DNA of 64,000 bases from Panicum virgatum. Taxonomy: Eukaryota > Streptophyta > Magnoliopsida > Poales > Poaceae. Below are positions 20,791 through 33,050 of the stretch, piece after piece. Every line of letters begins with the position of its first letter. Within the stretch, counting starts at the first letter, position 1. The translations under genes and the position numbers were made by a program. The notes under the pieces are model-generated. The model ran no database searches. It was not told where the DNA came from and saw nothing but the letters and a program-made list of their open reading frames with translations. The stretch covers positions 20,161,033-20,225,032 of the forward strand of contig NC_053153.1 of assembly GCF_016808335.1 (NCBI RefSeq). The letters are read 5' to 3'.

Positions 20791-21303
20791 TAGGGTCGGG
20801 AACGGTCGTCGGGAAATAACTTAACCATTCCTGCAACCATATTTTTTTTGACCGAGAACGAGAACAGGAACGGGAATGTCGGATAGAAAAATAAAATTGA
20901 TATTACGGGATATCGGGAACATACCGATTATGATCGGGAATCAAAATTTCAAGACAGGAAAATACATGTAACCAGTGGAAACATTAAGCTCGAGAAGATA
21001 GTTCCAACTATGCATATGCGAACACCAAGTTTTATAATGGCAGCACCGACAAGGCATCACAATTCAGTGAATTCACACACATACAGACCTACTGTCAGCC
21101 ACACAGCAGGCAGTAGAAGCAAACCAGCATATATGGCAATTGGCAACATACGGCAGCAGCAACATCCAGCAGGCCAGCAAGGCTGCAACACTGCCAACTT
21201 TCAAGTGCCACTGCCAACACAGGTTACAGCAAGCTACAGCAGCAGCAGCAAACCAGCATCAAGACAGCAACAGCAAGCTGCAAGCCAACGCCAAGTCTCG
21301 TAC

Positions 21304-22081
21304 GGCTGTCTCCAACGGCGGACGCATCCCGCGACCCAAACCCAAAATACGTCGCGCACAGAGTATTTAGGTACCAAAATCGCTCTCCAACGGAGCAGAC
21401 AAACGAGCGACGCATTTTCGGTTCGAGCAGGAGCTCGGCGGGGACCTCCTCGGCCGGTGGGGAGAGCGAGAGCGCACGCTTGCGCTAGGGAAGGGCGAGG
21501 CTGTGTCTCGCCGCCGCCGCCGCCGCCACCGCCGCGCTAGAGCTTGGGGGAAGTGGCCAGAGCGCGCGCGGGGCCGGGTCGCGATGGCGCGGCAAGCACG
21601 GGACAAGACTGGCCTGGGCGGCGACGCGAGTCGGGGCGAGAGGGCGCGGCCACGGACGGCAAGTGCCGGGCGGGACCGGCCGTGGCGGCGGGCTGGCCGG
21701 GAGGCATGCGGGGGAGCTGCTGCTCCATGGCCGCCGCGGCTCTGTTCCTTGGTGCTGTCGGCCATGGGAGAGAGAGAGCAGAGGAAGGGAGGCGATGGCG
21801 CTGCGAGGAAGCCCCGCGCGGCGGGTCCGCATCCAGGCGGGGCGCGGCGGGGAGCCGCCGGTGCGGCGGGTCCGCGTCGAGGTGGGGCGCGGCGAGGAGA
21901 CATGGCGGAGCCGGCGTCCTCTCGCCGTCGAACGCGAGGGAGGGGAGAGAGGGAATGGGTAATGGGGATTTTGGGTAGGCTGACGGAGAAGATAAAATTT
22001 TGGGGAGTGATTTTTTTTCCTGTTGATGACCCAAATTGTAGAATGGGTATCCGATTTGAGTCTCAGCTGTTGGAGATAGCC
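21304..22081. mobile_element. GC-rich inverted-repeat DNA element
   Basis: The ends GGCTGTCTCCAAC and, on the opposite strand, GGCTATCTCCAAC match at 12 of 13 bases. The interior is GC-rich from 21420 to 21960 and open in many frames on both strands, but the translations are simple Arg/Gly/Pro/Ala-rich sequence. It could be a carrier element that picked up a GC-rich gene piece. No target duplication is clear. Confidence 0.35.
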
Positions 22082-22084
22082 TTA

Positions 22085-22314
22085 GGCTGTGTTTAATTCA
22101 AATTTTTTGGGTTTGGGTACTGTAGCACTTTCGTTGTTATTTGGCAATTAATGTCCAATTATAAACTAGTTAGGCATAAAAGATTCATCTCGTCATTTTC
22201 AGTTGAACTGTGTAATTAGTTATTTTTTTCAACTGTATTTAATGCTCCATACATGTGTCCGAAAATTTGATTTGATGGGTACTTTAGGAAAATTTTTGAG
22301 AACTAAACAGTGCC
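22085..22314. mobile_element. Tourist-type MITE with TTA target duplication
   Basis: The ends GGCTGTGTTTAATTC and, on the other strand, GGCACTGTTTAGTTC are inverted repeats. The flanking trinucleotides are TTA at 22082-22084 and 22315-22317, the signature of PIF/Harbinger insertion. 230 bp, non-coding. Confidence 0.75.
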
Positions 22315-22362
22315 TTAATACAACTATACAAGACATATAATCATTGAGTCACAGACTCACAA

Positions 22363-23164
22363 TGTAACGACCCGGTCCGGGATAACGGCTAAGATCTACT
22401 CTACACTTTGAGTGCACCACACCTGCTAAATAACACTCTTGTGTTTTCGTCCTCGCTTCGCGCAAAAGGTTCGAACCGGAGTTACTAGCTTCCTAGGGAC
22501 CGGCTATTTAAGCTGGTTCGGCTCCCTCTCTGCTTCCAGTTTGGGATTAAGGAGCTGAGCCGCGGCGGTACAGCAACTCACGCTACAGTAACCCGCGCTA
22601 CAGTACCCCCACGCGGTCCAGCCGGCCCGTGGGCCGTGACAATCTCCCCCCGTTAGGATTCGATGTAACCAGCTTACCCATACGGGGACAAAGGAGCAGG
22701 ATATTCTCTCTTGGTCACGTCTCATACGTCTAGTGCTAATGATCCCATGTGCCACGTCCGTGGGTTCACAGCCAGCAGCCCATGTGTGTCCGTCAACATG
22801 CCGGTGGCATCTGTGTTCCCACACGCACAACGTGCTCATGTACGCGCACTTCTGTCTGTACGTGACGTGAAACCGCGAGAGTATGGCTCTGATACCCCTG
22901 TAACGACCCGGTCCGGGATAACGGCTAAGATCTACTCTACACTTTGAGTAAACTACACTTGCTAAATAACTCTCTTGCACTTTCGTCCTCGCTTCGCGCA
23001 AAAAGTTCGAACCAGAGTTACTAGCTTCCCAGGAACCGGCTATTTAAGCTGGTTCGGCTCCCTCTCTGCTGTCAGTCCGAGGCTAAGCAGCTCAGCCGCG
23101 CTGCTACAGTTACCCTCTCTACAGTAACCTCCCGCGCGGTCCAGTCGTCCCGTGGGCCGTGACA
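22363..23164 (-). mobile_element. TRIM: 802-bp miniature LTR retrotransposon with intact ends
   Basis: Two direct repeats of 279 bp (22363-22641) and 266 bp (22899-23164) begin TGTAACGACCCGG and end GGGCCGTGACA on the plus strand. They flank a 257-bp internal region too short to code for anything. On the minus strand the right repeat is followed at 22897-22881 by GGGTATCAGAGCCATAC, a near-perfect initiator-tRNA-Met primer site. The other end of the internal region gives the polypurine tract ACGGGGGGAGAT (22653-22642). The 5-bp target duplication CACAA is exact (22358-22362 and 23165-23169). It must borrow proteins from an autonomous LTR element. Confidence 0.88.
22881..22897 (-). other. Primer-binding site of the TRIM
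   Basis: The minus-strand reading GGGTATCAGAGCCA differs from the initiator tRNA-Met complement at one base. It follows the minus-strand 5' repeat after one base and sets the element's orientation. Confidence 0.8.
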
Positions 23165-23169
23165 CACAA

Positions 23170-24095
23170 CAGCCAACACGGCAACAGACCACAAGTGACA
23201 AGTCCAAACTCGAAATAGAGTAACAGACCACAAGTTTGAAGTGAGAAACAGACCAGCAGTGGCAAACTCCAAATATAAACAGACCAGAGACCAGTAGATG
23301 TGCCGGCGCTTGGATCCCAACGAGGCAGCAGCATTCGCGGACACAGAAGCAGTTAGCGGCTTCATCCTCTCCTCCTCGGTCCTCGGCTCCTCGCAGACGG
23401 CGATGGCGTCGGCCGGCGGCGGGCTTGGCCACCTGGGGCAGCGGCGCAGACCAGAGAGAGAGGGTGAGAGGCGACAGCCGACAGACGAGAAAGAGAGAGT
23501 GGAGACTGGACAGTGGATTCTACAGTTAGGCCTCCTCCAAAGGAAGGCGACGTCGTTAGCTGACTCAGATTTTAGATGAGCTGGAGGAAAGAGAATAAGC
23601 GAAAACATCCGAGCTAGACAGTATTCTGTCGCTAGCGGATGGCGCGGCACCCGAGCCATCAGTGGGACCACACAGGAATCGAGGTGGAGCTGTTGGGCTG
23701 TTAGCCCTACAGTGTTTCTTTCTCACATCATTCCAGCTTTAGCCTCCAGCTCCAGCCAGGTAACAGTATTTTTCTCTCACATCATTCCAACTCCAGCCTC
23801 CAGCCTCCAGCTCCAGCCTGCCGAACGCACTGTCTCTCTACCTGCCTGCCACTCCTCGGCCCTTCCTGCCTCTCGAAGATGGAGTAAAATATGCCTAACG
23901 GTGGGCCCTATAGAAACTTAAAAATCAGAGTTAGCAGTGAGGTGGAACTGCCGGTGTCCTCTCTCCTCCACGCTGTTGGCGACGTCGCCTCTCCCGCTGG
24001 AGGAGGCCTTAGCCGGGCGGGGGAATGGGGCGCTAGTGGGCTGGGCCAGAGGAAAGAGAGCTTGGGCTTAATTGGAGGTTTGATTCGTTGAATAT
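23170..24095. other. Interior of the hAT element, no supported gene
   Basis: Repeated CCAGCCTCCAGC and ACATCATTCCA motifs are seen at 23710-23820. Frames are open on both strands but show no recognisable domain. Confidence 0.4.
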
Positions 24096-24339
24096 AGGAA
24101 GCTCCCGCGGGAACATTCGCGGTACTATACGGCAACCGTGAATTCGGTTGGGAAACAGCACTAACCACTCCCGTTCCTATTCCCGCCGCTTTTTCCTGTT
24201 TTTTTCCCCTATTTTACTGTTTTTTCTGTTTAAACGGTATTCGAGCGGTTTACACAGTATACGCTAGCGGTCGGTACGGGATTTCCCGTTCCCACTTTCA
24301 ACCCTAGACAGGACCCAGTAGAGCCAGCACTGTGCTGGC

Positions 24340-27300
24340 CCTGGCTGGCAGTAAAACGACACTGGAGAGATTGGAGATGCTCGCAAGATCAAGAACACGA
24401 GCCCGGCCGCTTTCGGAACTCCCCGACAACGCATCGGCTAGGCCAAGAACAATAAAGTAATATTTTGTGTAATAATTAATAACTTTGAATGGCAAGTACT
24501 CAAATGCAAACCTGGAAGTTCAGGCTTTGCAAAGGTGTCATTTGTTTTTGTGGGAACAATAAATAAGATAGTCGAATTCGAATCCAAAGACAGGCAATTT
24601 GAATAAAATCTCTGAAAAGCTGAAAATAGCCTGAAATCAGCATCTTCATGTCAATTTTAAGATGTGCCTGAAACAAAAGTTGTAGATAGATACCAAATCT
24701 ACAAATTATATTTTGGTAGATTTTGGAGCGCAGTAGCAAATTTAGGAGAAAAGTGCACTACAAAGCTCAGGTTTTGAAGGGTCTAGTCTGTAACTCTGAA
24801 AAACGGCCTGAACCAGGCATGTTCAGAGCCAATTTCAACCATTTTAGAGGCCGAATTTGAGGAGGTGGATGAAATAAAACTGTAGAAAAATGTTAGGGAT
24901 ACAGCTTTTAGTTTGGCATATTTTAAAGTTTTGTAATGAAACTTGGAGAATCAAGGGAAGGAAGTCACTGGCTTGGATGGTTTTCAGCAAAGTTCAGACT
25001 GCTACAATTGTTCGCCATCCTTATCTTCACCTGAGGATTTGCGGGCAAGTTCAAAGTGCCCACGCGTCGAGTATGCACGGGATCAACGCACAAGCAGACA
25101 GTAATGACGTGGTGAATGGGTCACGATGAATGAAATTTTCAAATAAATACCATCCTGAGATGGATCATCGTCTTCCTCGCGCCGCTCTGTTTCCCCCACG
25201 CCGAGCTCCACATCTCGCCAAAATCCTCCACCCTTGTGTCATCTCCCACCAATTCCTTGGAACCACACCACCACAAACAAGCCACAAACCCTTTTAGCTA
25301 ACTTCAGCTCGGGCCATTCCTCATTACCGACGGCCGCCGTGTTCTTCAGTTTCAGCCGCCGCCGAGCAGAGAAGAGGGGGTCGCCGGTGAGTATGGTCCT
25401 CCCGACCTTAGGTGTTAGTTCTGGGTGATCCAGGGGCGTGTGTGGGTTGTGTACGTCGGGTAGGATAGGGTTTTCGTGCTGTTCCATGGTCGGAGCGGCC
25501 AGAACACGCGCGCCACCGTGGCCATGTCGCGACCATTGGGGTCGCCGCAGAGCTTGGTGCTCCGGTGGTTCTGCGGTCCGGCTTATGGTCTTGGAGCCCT
25601 CCTTGGGTTTCCTTGGTGCTCCCTGGACTGTTGATCTAGCCTAGGAAGCCATAGCAGCGCTGGCCTTCGTGGCCAAGGCGAGGGCCACGGGCGAGGCGTT
25701 CCTCGCCGGTGAACGGCGGAGCTTGGGGACAAGGGCCCCAGGAGGTGCACCGAGGCTCTGAGAGCCTAGGGGATAGGTCCGGTCGCTGGCGAGCCACCGT
25801 GGGTTGCCGCTCCACTGCCCACGTTTCTGGGCTAGGACGAAGGGAGAGAGCTGGTTGTGGTTGTTACAAGAAAAGAAATGAAACAAAATTGTTAGGAAGT
25901 GCTAGAAAACTTTGACTGCTAATTATGGTGTGAAATAAAATAAATTTACAAAACCAACTCCGGAATTCCTGCGCTAGGAACCTTGAAGAATCTAATGAGG
26001 CATTTGACCGTGTGATTAGAGAATAGTTACTGTAGTATCACTGTAGCAAATCATCGATTAATTACCGTCATTAGATTCGTCGCGAAAAATTATACCCATT
26101 TGTAATTTTTTTTGCAAATAGACTTCATTCTTTTATTGGAAAGCGTGCATTCTAGGAATGCTAGAATGGTGCCGGTAACCAAACAGGGCCAAAGAGAGGG
26201 GTCTTGTGCAAATGGTTTTAGTTTATTCTTGTTGCAATCTTATTGTTTGTGTTAAAAATTGTGAGGTTGTCCAAAATTTGTGAAGTAAATTTTGTTTGAT
26301 TTCTTTTATTGTTATCCATGCAATAATAAAAATATAAAAATCCTAAGTTTTGAATAAGGATATTTATTTTTAATTCATTTATTTTTAAAGGATTTAAATA
26401 AATAACTAGATCCTTATTTATTTTTAAAATATAATTTAGATAATTCTTAAATAACTAATGGAGATAATTATAAATAATAATAAATAGGAATATAAGCTTT
26501 TTCTTAGGTACAATAATTGAAATAACTTTAATTGATTGTTTAAAATTTATTTAAGGTTTAAATAATTAAGATGAAACCGTGGTTAGGGTTGTAAGTGTTT
26601 TTAGATGTTGGATTACACATTATTGTGACGTAAAGCAGTAATTCAGTTCTCAAAATGCTCTGCATTCATGCAGTAACACTGCATATCATTACGACTAGAA
26701 CCTGAAGTTACGATGTCAGTGTCGTCGTGCTGCCACCTGAAGGTCTTGTCAGAGAAGAGGAGGTGATCGTGGTCGAGCACGAGCACGAGCCAGAGATGTC
26801 CGTCGAGGTCCCAGCTCCCGGAGTCGACCAAGGCAAGTACTAGAGCATCTACACCTACTAATTTGCTAACTTATACTGTTATTTTATTATATCGCATGTG
26901 ATTACAATAGTCTTGGAGTTGTTTGAAACCTAATATATGCATGTTCAACCTCCTTGATTTAAGGACATCTTTGCTACCTTTTCAACTATTTAGATTAAAC
27001 CAAAAGGTCTAAAAATATTCTACCTTTAAAATAATGGATAGTCAAGATACTAGTATAATGTTTCTCCTGTTGAATCAAAGAATTGTATAACAAGTTTGAT
27101 GGTCATTGAGTGCAGAGCAGAAGTGAAGTTCTGACTCTATCCTCACTTCCAAAGAAATAAATAAGTAACTATGGCATGTTTAACCTTCGTAAAGCTTTGA
27201 ACGTACTGATCACATGCTGACATATATTTAGAACCAGTAAGCCGAGTAATGTGGTTGACATAAATTCTTGAATCAAGTTATACCTCACTCGAGATCAGTC

Positions 27301-28170
27301 CTGACAACTGGTCTTGCACTTGGGTGCAAAATCTGGTCTAGGTAAGCTTGGTTCAAGGTTTAGTATCTACCTTGTCAAAGGTTGTCACGTATAGTTTACC
27401 GGAAATGGATATGTGACCTGTGATAAGGGATCCCCTGTAGGGTATAGAATCGATTCGAATCACTGCACTTTTCGGTTATGAATACTGCTTGATCTCGCTT
27501 AAACTTCGTAAAGTAACTACGATGCAACCTTATTAAAAGTTATGGCTTGATGAACCTAGATGTCTCTTGATGATTGTAACAGCTAAACTTTACCTTCCTG
27601 TTTAATTAGTAATTAGATCTATTTGAATAGGAGTTTGTGTATAGTAAGCCTAGATGTTTTTATACCAAGGAAACCAATCCACTATAAAAAGCCTTGCATA
27701 TACTTGATCCTATGTATTTATAAGTCTTGTTGGGTACCTTTGTACTCAGTGTTTATGCATGAACTGTTTTAACAGTGCCGGCGGAAGAACCGCAAGAGTG
27801 AATCCCCAAGTCTCGGAGAGTATATTGAGTCCATACTCCTCTGAGTGTTTTATATACTCGTTGTAATATATGAACTTATATGGCAACAATCCCTAGGGCT
27901 ATAGGTGTTCTCTTTGAAAACTCATAGTGTAGGTTTGCAATAAGTTTGTTCTTATATTGTAATAAAGCTTTTTATGTTTTATGATCTATATTCATCGTAT
28001 GTGTGTAATCTATCTGAAGCTTTATGTAAAGTGATCCTGTATGCATGCTAATGACACGGTTGTAAGGTGGAAAATTCGGGTGAAGCCCGACGGACTACCG
28101 GATTTGTTCCATTTTAGGGGTGTTGATTGAATTATGTCTTTGGGAGATGATCAGATGCTATAAAACTGAA
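24340..28170 (+). repeat. Degraded sequence resembling a long Ty3/gypsy LTR (Tekay/Del-like)
   Basis: The stretch has no gene. Its order of parts recalls the 3-4 kb LTRs of chromovirus-type elements in grasses: a GC-rich block (25150-25850), an AT-rich block, then a segment with GTAGGGTATAGAATCGATTC near 27440, TTGGGTACCTTTGTACTCAG near 27730, and a terminal part with ATTCGGGTGAAGCCCGACGG near 28072. Neither end nor a second LTR could be fixed, so it would be a solo or truncated LTR. A MITE is nested at 25890-26192. A minus-strand frame at 26643-26831 (62 codons) is unassigned. Confidence 0.35.
25890..26192 (-). mobile_element. MITE, same family as 51326-51648, opposite orientation
   Basis: The right end read on the minus strand starts GGCCCTGTTTGGTTACC. 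It shares with 51326-51648 the core GACGAATCTAATGACGGTAA and the segment around GCCTCATTAGATTCTTC. The left boundary is approximate. Confidence 0.6.
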
Positions 28171-28819
28171 ATAAATTAGGCAGTTTTGCCACACCAAATT
28201 GCATTACCAAGGCAACGGAATTACAGAGTTTCTGATCGAGTACTGGTAGAAACACCACAAAAGCTAAATGAACAATGCAACTTAAAGGAGTATGCAAAGA
28301 AACACTCCACACCTAGTTAGGTAAACACGAGAAAGTCCTCGTGGCACACCCGAAACCTTATTACCACACATGGCGAGAAAAAGAAATTTTCCTAAACCCA
28401 AATGCAGAAACTGATAAGCAAGTTCCGGGTGGATCACTGCAGCAAACCCACGCCTACATTACCTGGCGACAGACCTTCGCAATGGAAGTGTAAGGCTGCA
28501 TTCTTGAGAACCGTAGCTTCATCCTCCAGCTGTGCGCGGTCTTCATCCTTCTATAAACCTGCCTGGTAGGAAATAAAAGCAAAAGCCGAACAAACTAACT
28601 CAGAACTTGTATCCAAAATAAGACATGAGCCAATCTAGGAAGGAAAGAAAAACTATGCTTCACCTAACCAATAAGTATATGTATTAGAGAAAATTGTCTT
28701 AGGGTAGAAGGGTGTGAGTGTGTGCTCATGCCAATCATCCAAAGCTACACAGGTATCAAAACAATCAACGGCCAATAATTTAGCCAGCTGTTGGCTATAT
28801 GTTGTCATATCATGGTAAG
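28171..28819. other. Flank of gypsy element A; one possible relict exon
   Basis: Mostly AT-rich without coding signals, except for the exon-like stretch at 28463-28550. Confidence 0.4.
28463..28550 (-). pseudogene. Possible internal exon of an unidentified host gene
   Basis: An 88-base open stretch on the minus strand lies between an acceptor (TTTATAG|AAG) and a strong donor (CCAG|GTAATG). It translates as an acidic helix-like peptide containing DEDRAQLEDEATVLKNAAL and then HFHCEGLSP. Composition and splice sites look like a real plant exon, but the protein is not recognised. It could be a piece of the gene whose other fragment is at 46269-46680, on the same strand on the far side of element A. 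Confidence 0.3.
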
Positions 28820-28824
28820 CCACT

Positions 28825-30179
28825 TGTCGGTGTCCTGACCCGGCGGGCTGGACCCAACTAGTGATGATGCTTCGTGTTCCTCATCCCAAATGTTGATGCA
28901 AGAGGCAACACAGTAACACACGGGTTTATCCTGGTTTCGGCCGTGGGGCCGCATGTCCAGCAAAGGGGTGTGCGAGAGCACTGTACTATCTTGCACCGGG
29001 GGTGCCTGTAGTAGGGGGTACAAGCGAGGCGAGAGAGGGAGGGAAGCTCCCAAGTCTTCTGCTAGAGGAGTTGATTGAGGCGAGTGCCAATATCGGGACT
29101 CAGAAGAGTGTATGTGCTCTGTGAGTAGTGCTGAGCGTTGTGTTCTACCGAATGGGCCGACCCCCTTAAGGGAAAGCCCGCCTCCTTGTTTTATAGACAC
29201 AAGGAGGGACGGAGTACATGCACAGGGGATTGTGGAAGTCGTCGTCTTCTTCCCGAATCGCGGCGGTGCAGTGGTCGAGCACTGTGGGAAGTACACTGTG
29301 GGGTATGGCGCCGGGCGTGGCAGTTGTCCTGGGCATCGTCCTTGGTCTTGCGGAGATCGCGCCGGCATCCTGGCGGCTCCAGCGGGCGGCGTGGTCATTG
29401 CTGTGGGGGGTACCGTCCTCCAGGCGTGGCGTGGCGGCGTTCCGAGGGTCCTACAGGCCAAGGTCTTGTCTTGGTCAAGGCCAGAGCCGCTTCCGAGGGT
29501 CGTGCCCATGCCGTTCGAGGGCTCCGCAGAAGGGAAAGTACGAAGGAGGTATGGGGAGCTGGCAGTATAGTAGCTGGAGTAGTGCCGAGGATGTCTTGCA
29601 CTGCGTCGCAGGTTCCCACAGTGTCGCCACAGCGTCCGGAATGGCGGAGCAGCGACCGGATTTGGCGGACGAGACTCCGATCACAGCCACTGTGGGGAAT
29701 GGCGGCCTGACGCCGTCGGACCCGGGCGCTGTGGAGGAGTGGTTGGCATTAATGCCTCCGTACGGCGGGCGGGTGAGCGGAAGGGCCGTTTGTCCTTTCC
29801 ATCGAGGGGTGGCCTCGAGCGAGGCGGAGACGTTCTGCTTTCCCGAGGATAGGCTCGCTACCCTCGAGCGAGGCGGAGACGATCCGCCTCCCCGAGGGTG
29901 GGCTCGCTACCCTCGAGCGAGGCGGAGGCGCGGGACGCGGTCGAGGGCTTCGGCGGGGAGCCCTCGAGCGAGGCGGAGATCACCCCGCGGGTCCGAGGGG
30001 ATGCGGATGGGCCGCAATACGTATGTGGGCCGCGTGTTGGGCTTCTTTGAGTCCTTTCCTTTCTTCCAGATTGGAAGGAGGATGTAGGCCTTCGTGGGCC
30101 CGGTTGCCAAATACGTGTTTGCATTTTTAGGGCAATTTTAGTCCCCTGATTAGGGTGCCCCTAATCATGGTACCCGACA
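28825..30179 (-). repeat. Element A 3' LTR
   Basis: 1,355 bp. It carries imperfect repeats of CCTCGAGCGAGGCGGAGA (29810-29990), with one unit of about 46 bp more than the other LTR, which explains the length difference. Confidence 0.9.
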
Positions 30180-33050
30180 GTAGCCCCCGAGCCTATGGTC
30201 GAGTCAGGGGATTCGGCCAAAGGGTATTTCGGCAATTTTACCCCTTGATGTGATCGATCGGTGTTGCGCTCCCGCCAGGCGCATCCGGTTGCTGGCCTGG
30301 CGGACGCGACAACTCATCGGTCGGGGCAGTGCGCCTGCGAAAAAAGTACTCCGAGGCGCGCGCCCCTTCTTGTTTTGTTCCGGGGGTGAGATGCGTCAGC
30401 GTGCTGAGCAAGCCAGAGTCATGATGGTGCCTGCTGCTCTGCAGCTGGTGCTATTGCCGCGCTGTCCCGGGCTCAGGGTCTCAGCCCTGCTTTCCCTAGT
30501 CTCCTTCCGACGTGCCGTTCGAGGGCAGTCGGCCAGCGCCGATGCTGCGCTGCTCAGCGTCCAGGGGCTCGGCTTTGCGTTGTTTGGTCACGTCTCGGCA
30601 CGGTAACTGAGGGCATCTTTCACTCGTGGGGTGCCGCACCGTCACGGGCGGTCCAAGCCTTCCCCTTGCGACAGGCTTAAGGCTTGGCACCCGACGCAGC
30701 TATAAAATAGGGGTCGTGGGACTTCCTTTCCTCTCCAACTTCCCCGCTCTTACTTCTAACTTTGCCTAAGTCTCATAATGTGTCCCTTTGCCTTTCCCGG
30801 CCATCCCCCGGACGGGGTGACCTGGTTTCTTTAGGCTCTGATGCTAGAGGAATGCTTGCGAGCGGCGGGGGAGAGCTGGAGAGGGCGTGCTCACCGTCCC
30901 TCAGCTTCAGTGGGATTAGCTGAAGAACATTGGGCCTGTGGGCTCCTGCTTCTGCGATGTTCCTCAGCCTGAAGGGGTGTTGAGACGCCTGACCATGGCG
31001 TCGGCGCCAGGTTTGGTGGACGTTCTTCGCATCGCCCCCCTTGGTGACAACGTCGCTCTCGGGGAGATGGTGCAAAGGGTGCTGCCCGCCAGCTTGACCC
31101 CCCGCAAGGTCTTTGGTGGAGGAGACGCTAGAAGAAAGCTTGCGAGGAGGGCATCCCGCCGGACCCGTGCGGTCTTGGGGCTGCTCCTCGTAATCCCGAG
31201 CAGCCTCATCATCATGTCGGCCAAGGACTGGGTGCTCTTCATCGGCGCTCGCTCCTCCCCAAGACAGGGAAAATTGCCACACAGGTGGCAATGCATTTGT
31301 ACTTTTTGACGGCTTCGAGCCGGTAACCCTTTGTAATCTTTGTTTGTAAAGAGCAATGAAGTCTCCTTCTCCTTCGCAGAAAGGATGACCGAGGGTTTAA
31401 AGGTGTGCATCAGCCCCGCAGAGGCTTAACCCTTCGAGGGTGTGGCTCGAGTACTGACTGCGGCAGCCTTAGTTTGCCCGGCGAGGGCACAACGGTGCTC
31501 CGGTGAGCATTGTTGGAGGAGTTTGATCCAGAGTCGGGGTTTGTCGCTGGAGAAGCAGTGAGGTGGCCACTCTGAGTTGCCTATGCAGATCATAGTCGCC
31601 TCGAGTACCATGGTGCCATCGCTGGGCATGTCGACGTCGTGCTGCTGAGGGCGTTCGAGCAAGTCTGCAGAGGATTTTGGTCCTCGAATGTGTGAAGTTT
31701 CCTTCATGGGGGCGTGCCAGGGCACCCACGGGTGTAGCCCCCGAGGCCTTGGAGGAGTGTTTGCACTCGTCCAAGGGCTATATACGTCGCCCTGCTTGGT
31801 TGCTTTACTGCGGTGGCCGTCCTGGGTCTTTTTTAGCCGGCATCGGCATTCCTTTCAGCCGGCCTCAGCATTTTTCGTGCTGGCGCAGCGACTCAGAGTC
31901 CTGCTGAACCATCTGGCAGGCACGCGTTAAGAGCGGGGGTTTTGGTTAAACACGTGGAACTTCATAATCGACGGTTGTCGATACATTCGAGGGTGCGGCC
32001 TGAGCCGCGGTGTGCGAGGAGGCCACGAGCCCCAGCCTACGTGAAGGCGTTTAGGGGACCCTCGACTTTTATTACGACCCTCGTCGCCCTTCCGCAGGGA
32101 GGAGGGGTGAAGCGCACCATACTACCCATGCCTGGGCCGCGAGCTATGGCTGCTTCAGTGAGCTGCTAGCGGGTGGTTCAAGTGGACATCTGTGCCCCAT
32201 TCGATAAGGGTCGGCTCGTGGTCCGTGGACACATCACATAAAGTGCTCGCAAAGGTTCGCTAGGCGGGGCTCGGACCCGTTCGATAGGGTCCGAGGGCTC
32301 GATGCTCTCCCTCGATGGGATCCCCCTGCTAGGCACCCTCGACTGGCCTTGAACACTGCGTAGGATGTCTCGAACTCCGTGTTCGAGGGTAGCTTGTATG
32401 GCACATCCATGCAGTCCCTGCCTCTGGCGATCTGGGGCGCCTGTCGAACCCTCGACGGGCCAGGCTTCGAACCCCTGATCAGTAAGGCCTCGGAATAAGG
32501 TTCGTTCGAGGGTGAAGAGCCCCCGAAAGGAATATTCCGTCACGGTTCGCAAACGGCGTGGAGTCGTAAGTTGTGCACGCGGGTCTTTCGCTGGTCGTGG
32601 GCGACGTGGCCCGGAACGTGCGGTGCAGTGCGGGTGCACATTTTCAGGCGGCTGCCTCGGGTAGACGAAGCAGCGTGGGCGGCGGCTGACGGATGGAGCA
32701 GTGCTACAGTTGGGCCGTGTCCGTCGGTTACCGCACCGTAACTATTGCCAAGTGCGCACGTGGGGGACTCCGCGGTCATGGGTCCAGCCATCAGCGACAG
32801 CAAAATCTATCGCATTCAATGCGGTGGATTCGGGCTGTGGTGGCAAATTCGCCCGTCTTGATGGATAAAAGCAGGGAAGGGGGGATTGTTTGGGCTCACC
32901 TGGCCACTTTGTCTTCGTCTCCCCTGCCTTCTCCGTCTCCCCTGCATCCTGAGCCCATAGCCGAGAGCGAGAGGAGAAAGAAGGAGAGAGCGAGAGCACA
33001 CCTTAGCCACCGTAGAGCTTGCCTTCCCGCATCCCCAGTGGTTCGAAGCG
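30180..33050 (+). other. Element A non-coding region upstream of the opposite-strand gene
   Basis: Next to the LTR the minus strand gives the polypurine tract GCTCGGGGGCTA. A plus-strand TATAAAATAG at 30701-30710 is followed by a pyrimidine-rich leader-like stretch, and a weaker GGATAAAAGC lies near 32863, about 190 bp before the ATG at 33051. Either could start the opposite-strand transcript. No long coding frame with recognisable domains is seen. Confidence 0.4.

Larger units (their letters stand above)
20791..24306. mobile_element. Non-autonomous hAT element, Ac/Ds-like
   Basis: The left end starts TAGGGTCGGGAACGGTCG. The right end, read on the other strand, starts TAGGGTTGAAAGTGGGAACG. 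Both resemble the TAGGGATGAAA end of Ac/Ds, and both subterminal regions are full of short GGGAACGG/CGGTA motifs like Ac transposase binding repeats. The flanking 8-mers (GAGAGAAT, GACAGGAC) agree at only half their positions, so the target duplication is worn or the ends came from different copies. No transposase is present. The interior holds three smaller elements (21304-22081, 22085-22314, 22363-23164). Confidence 0.6.

Noticed and set aside
20783..24314. 8-bp target duplication for the hAT element
   Set aside because: The flanking 8-mers GAGAGAAT and GACAGGAC agree at only half their positions, so I do not claim a duplication.
29218..30087. 289-codon plus frame in the element A LTR
   Set aside because: It lies wholly inside an LTR and its counterpart in the other LTR (44257) is broken early, so it is not conserved.
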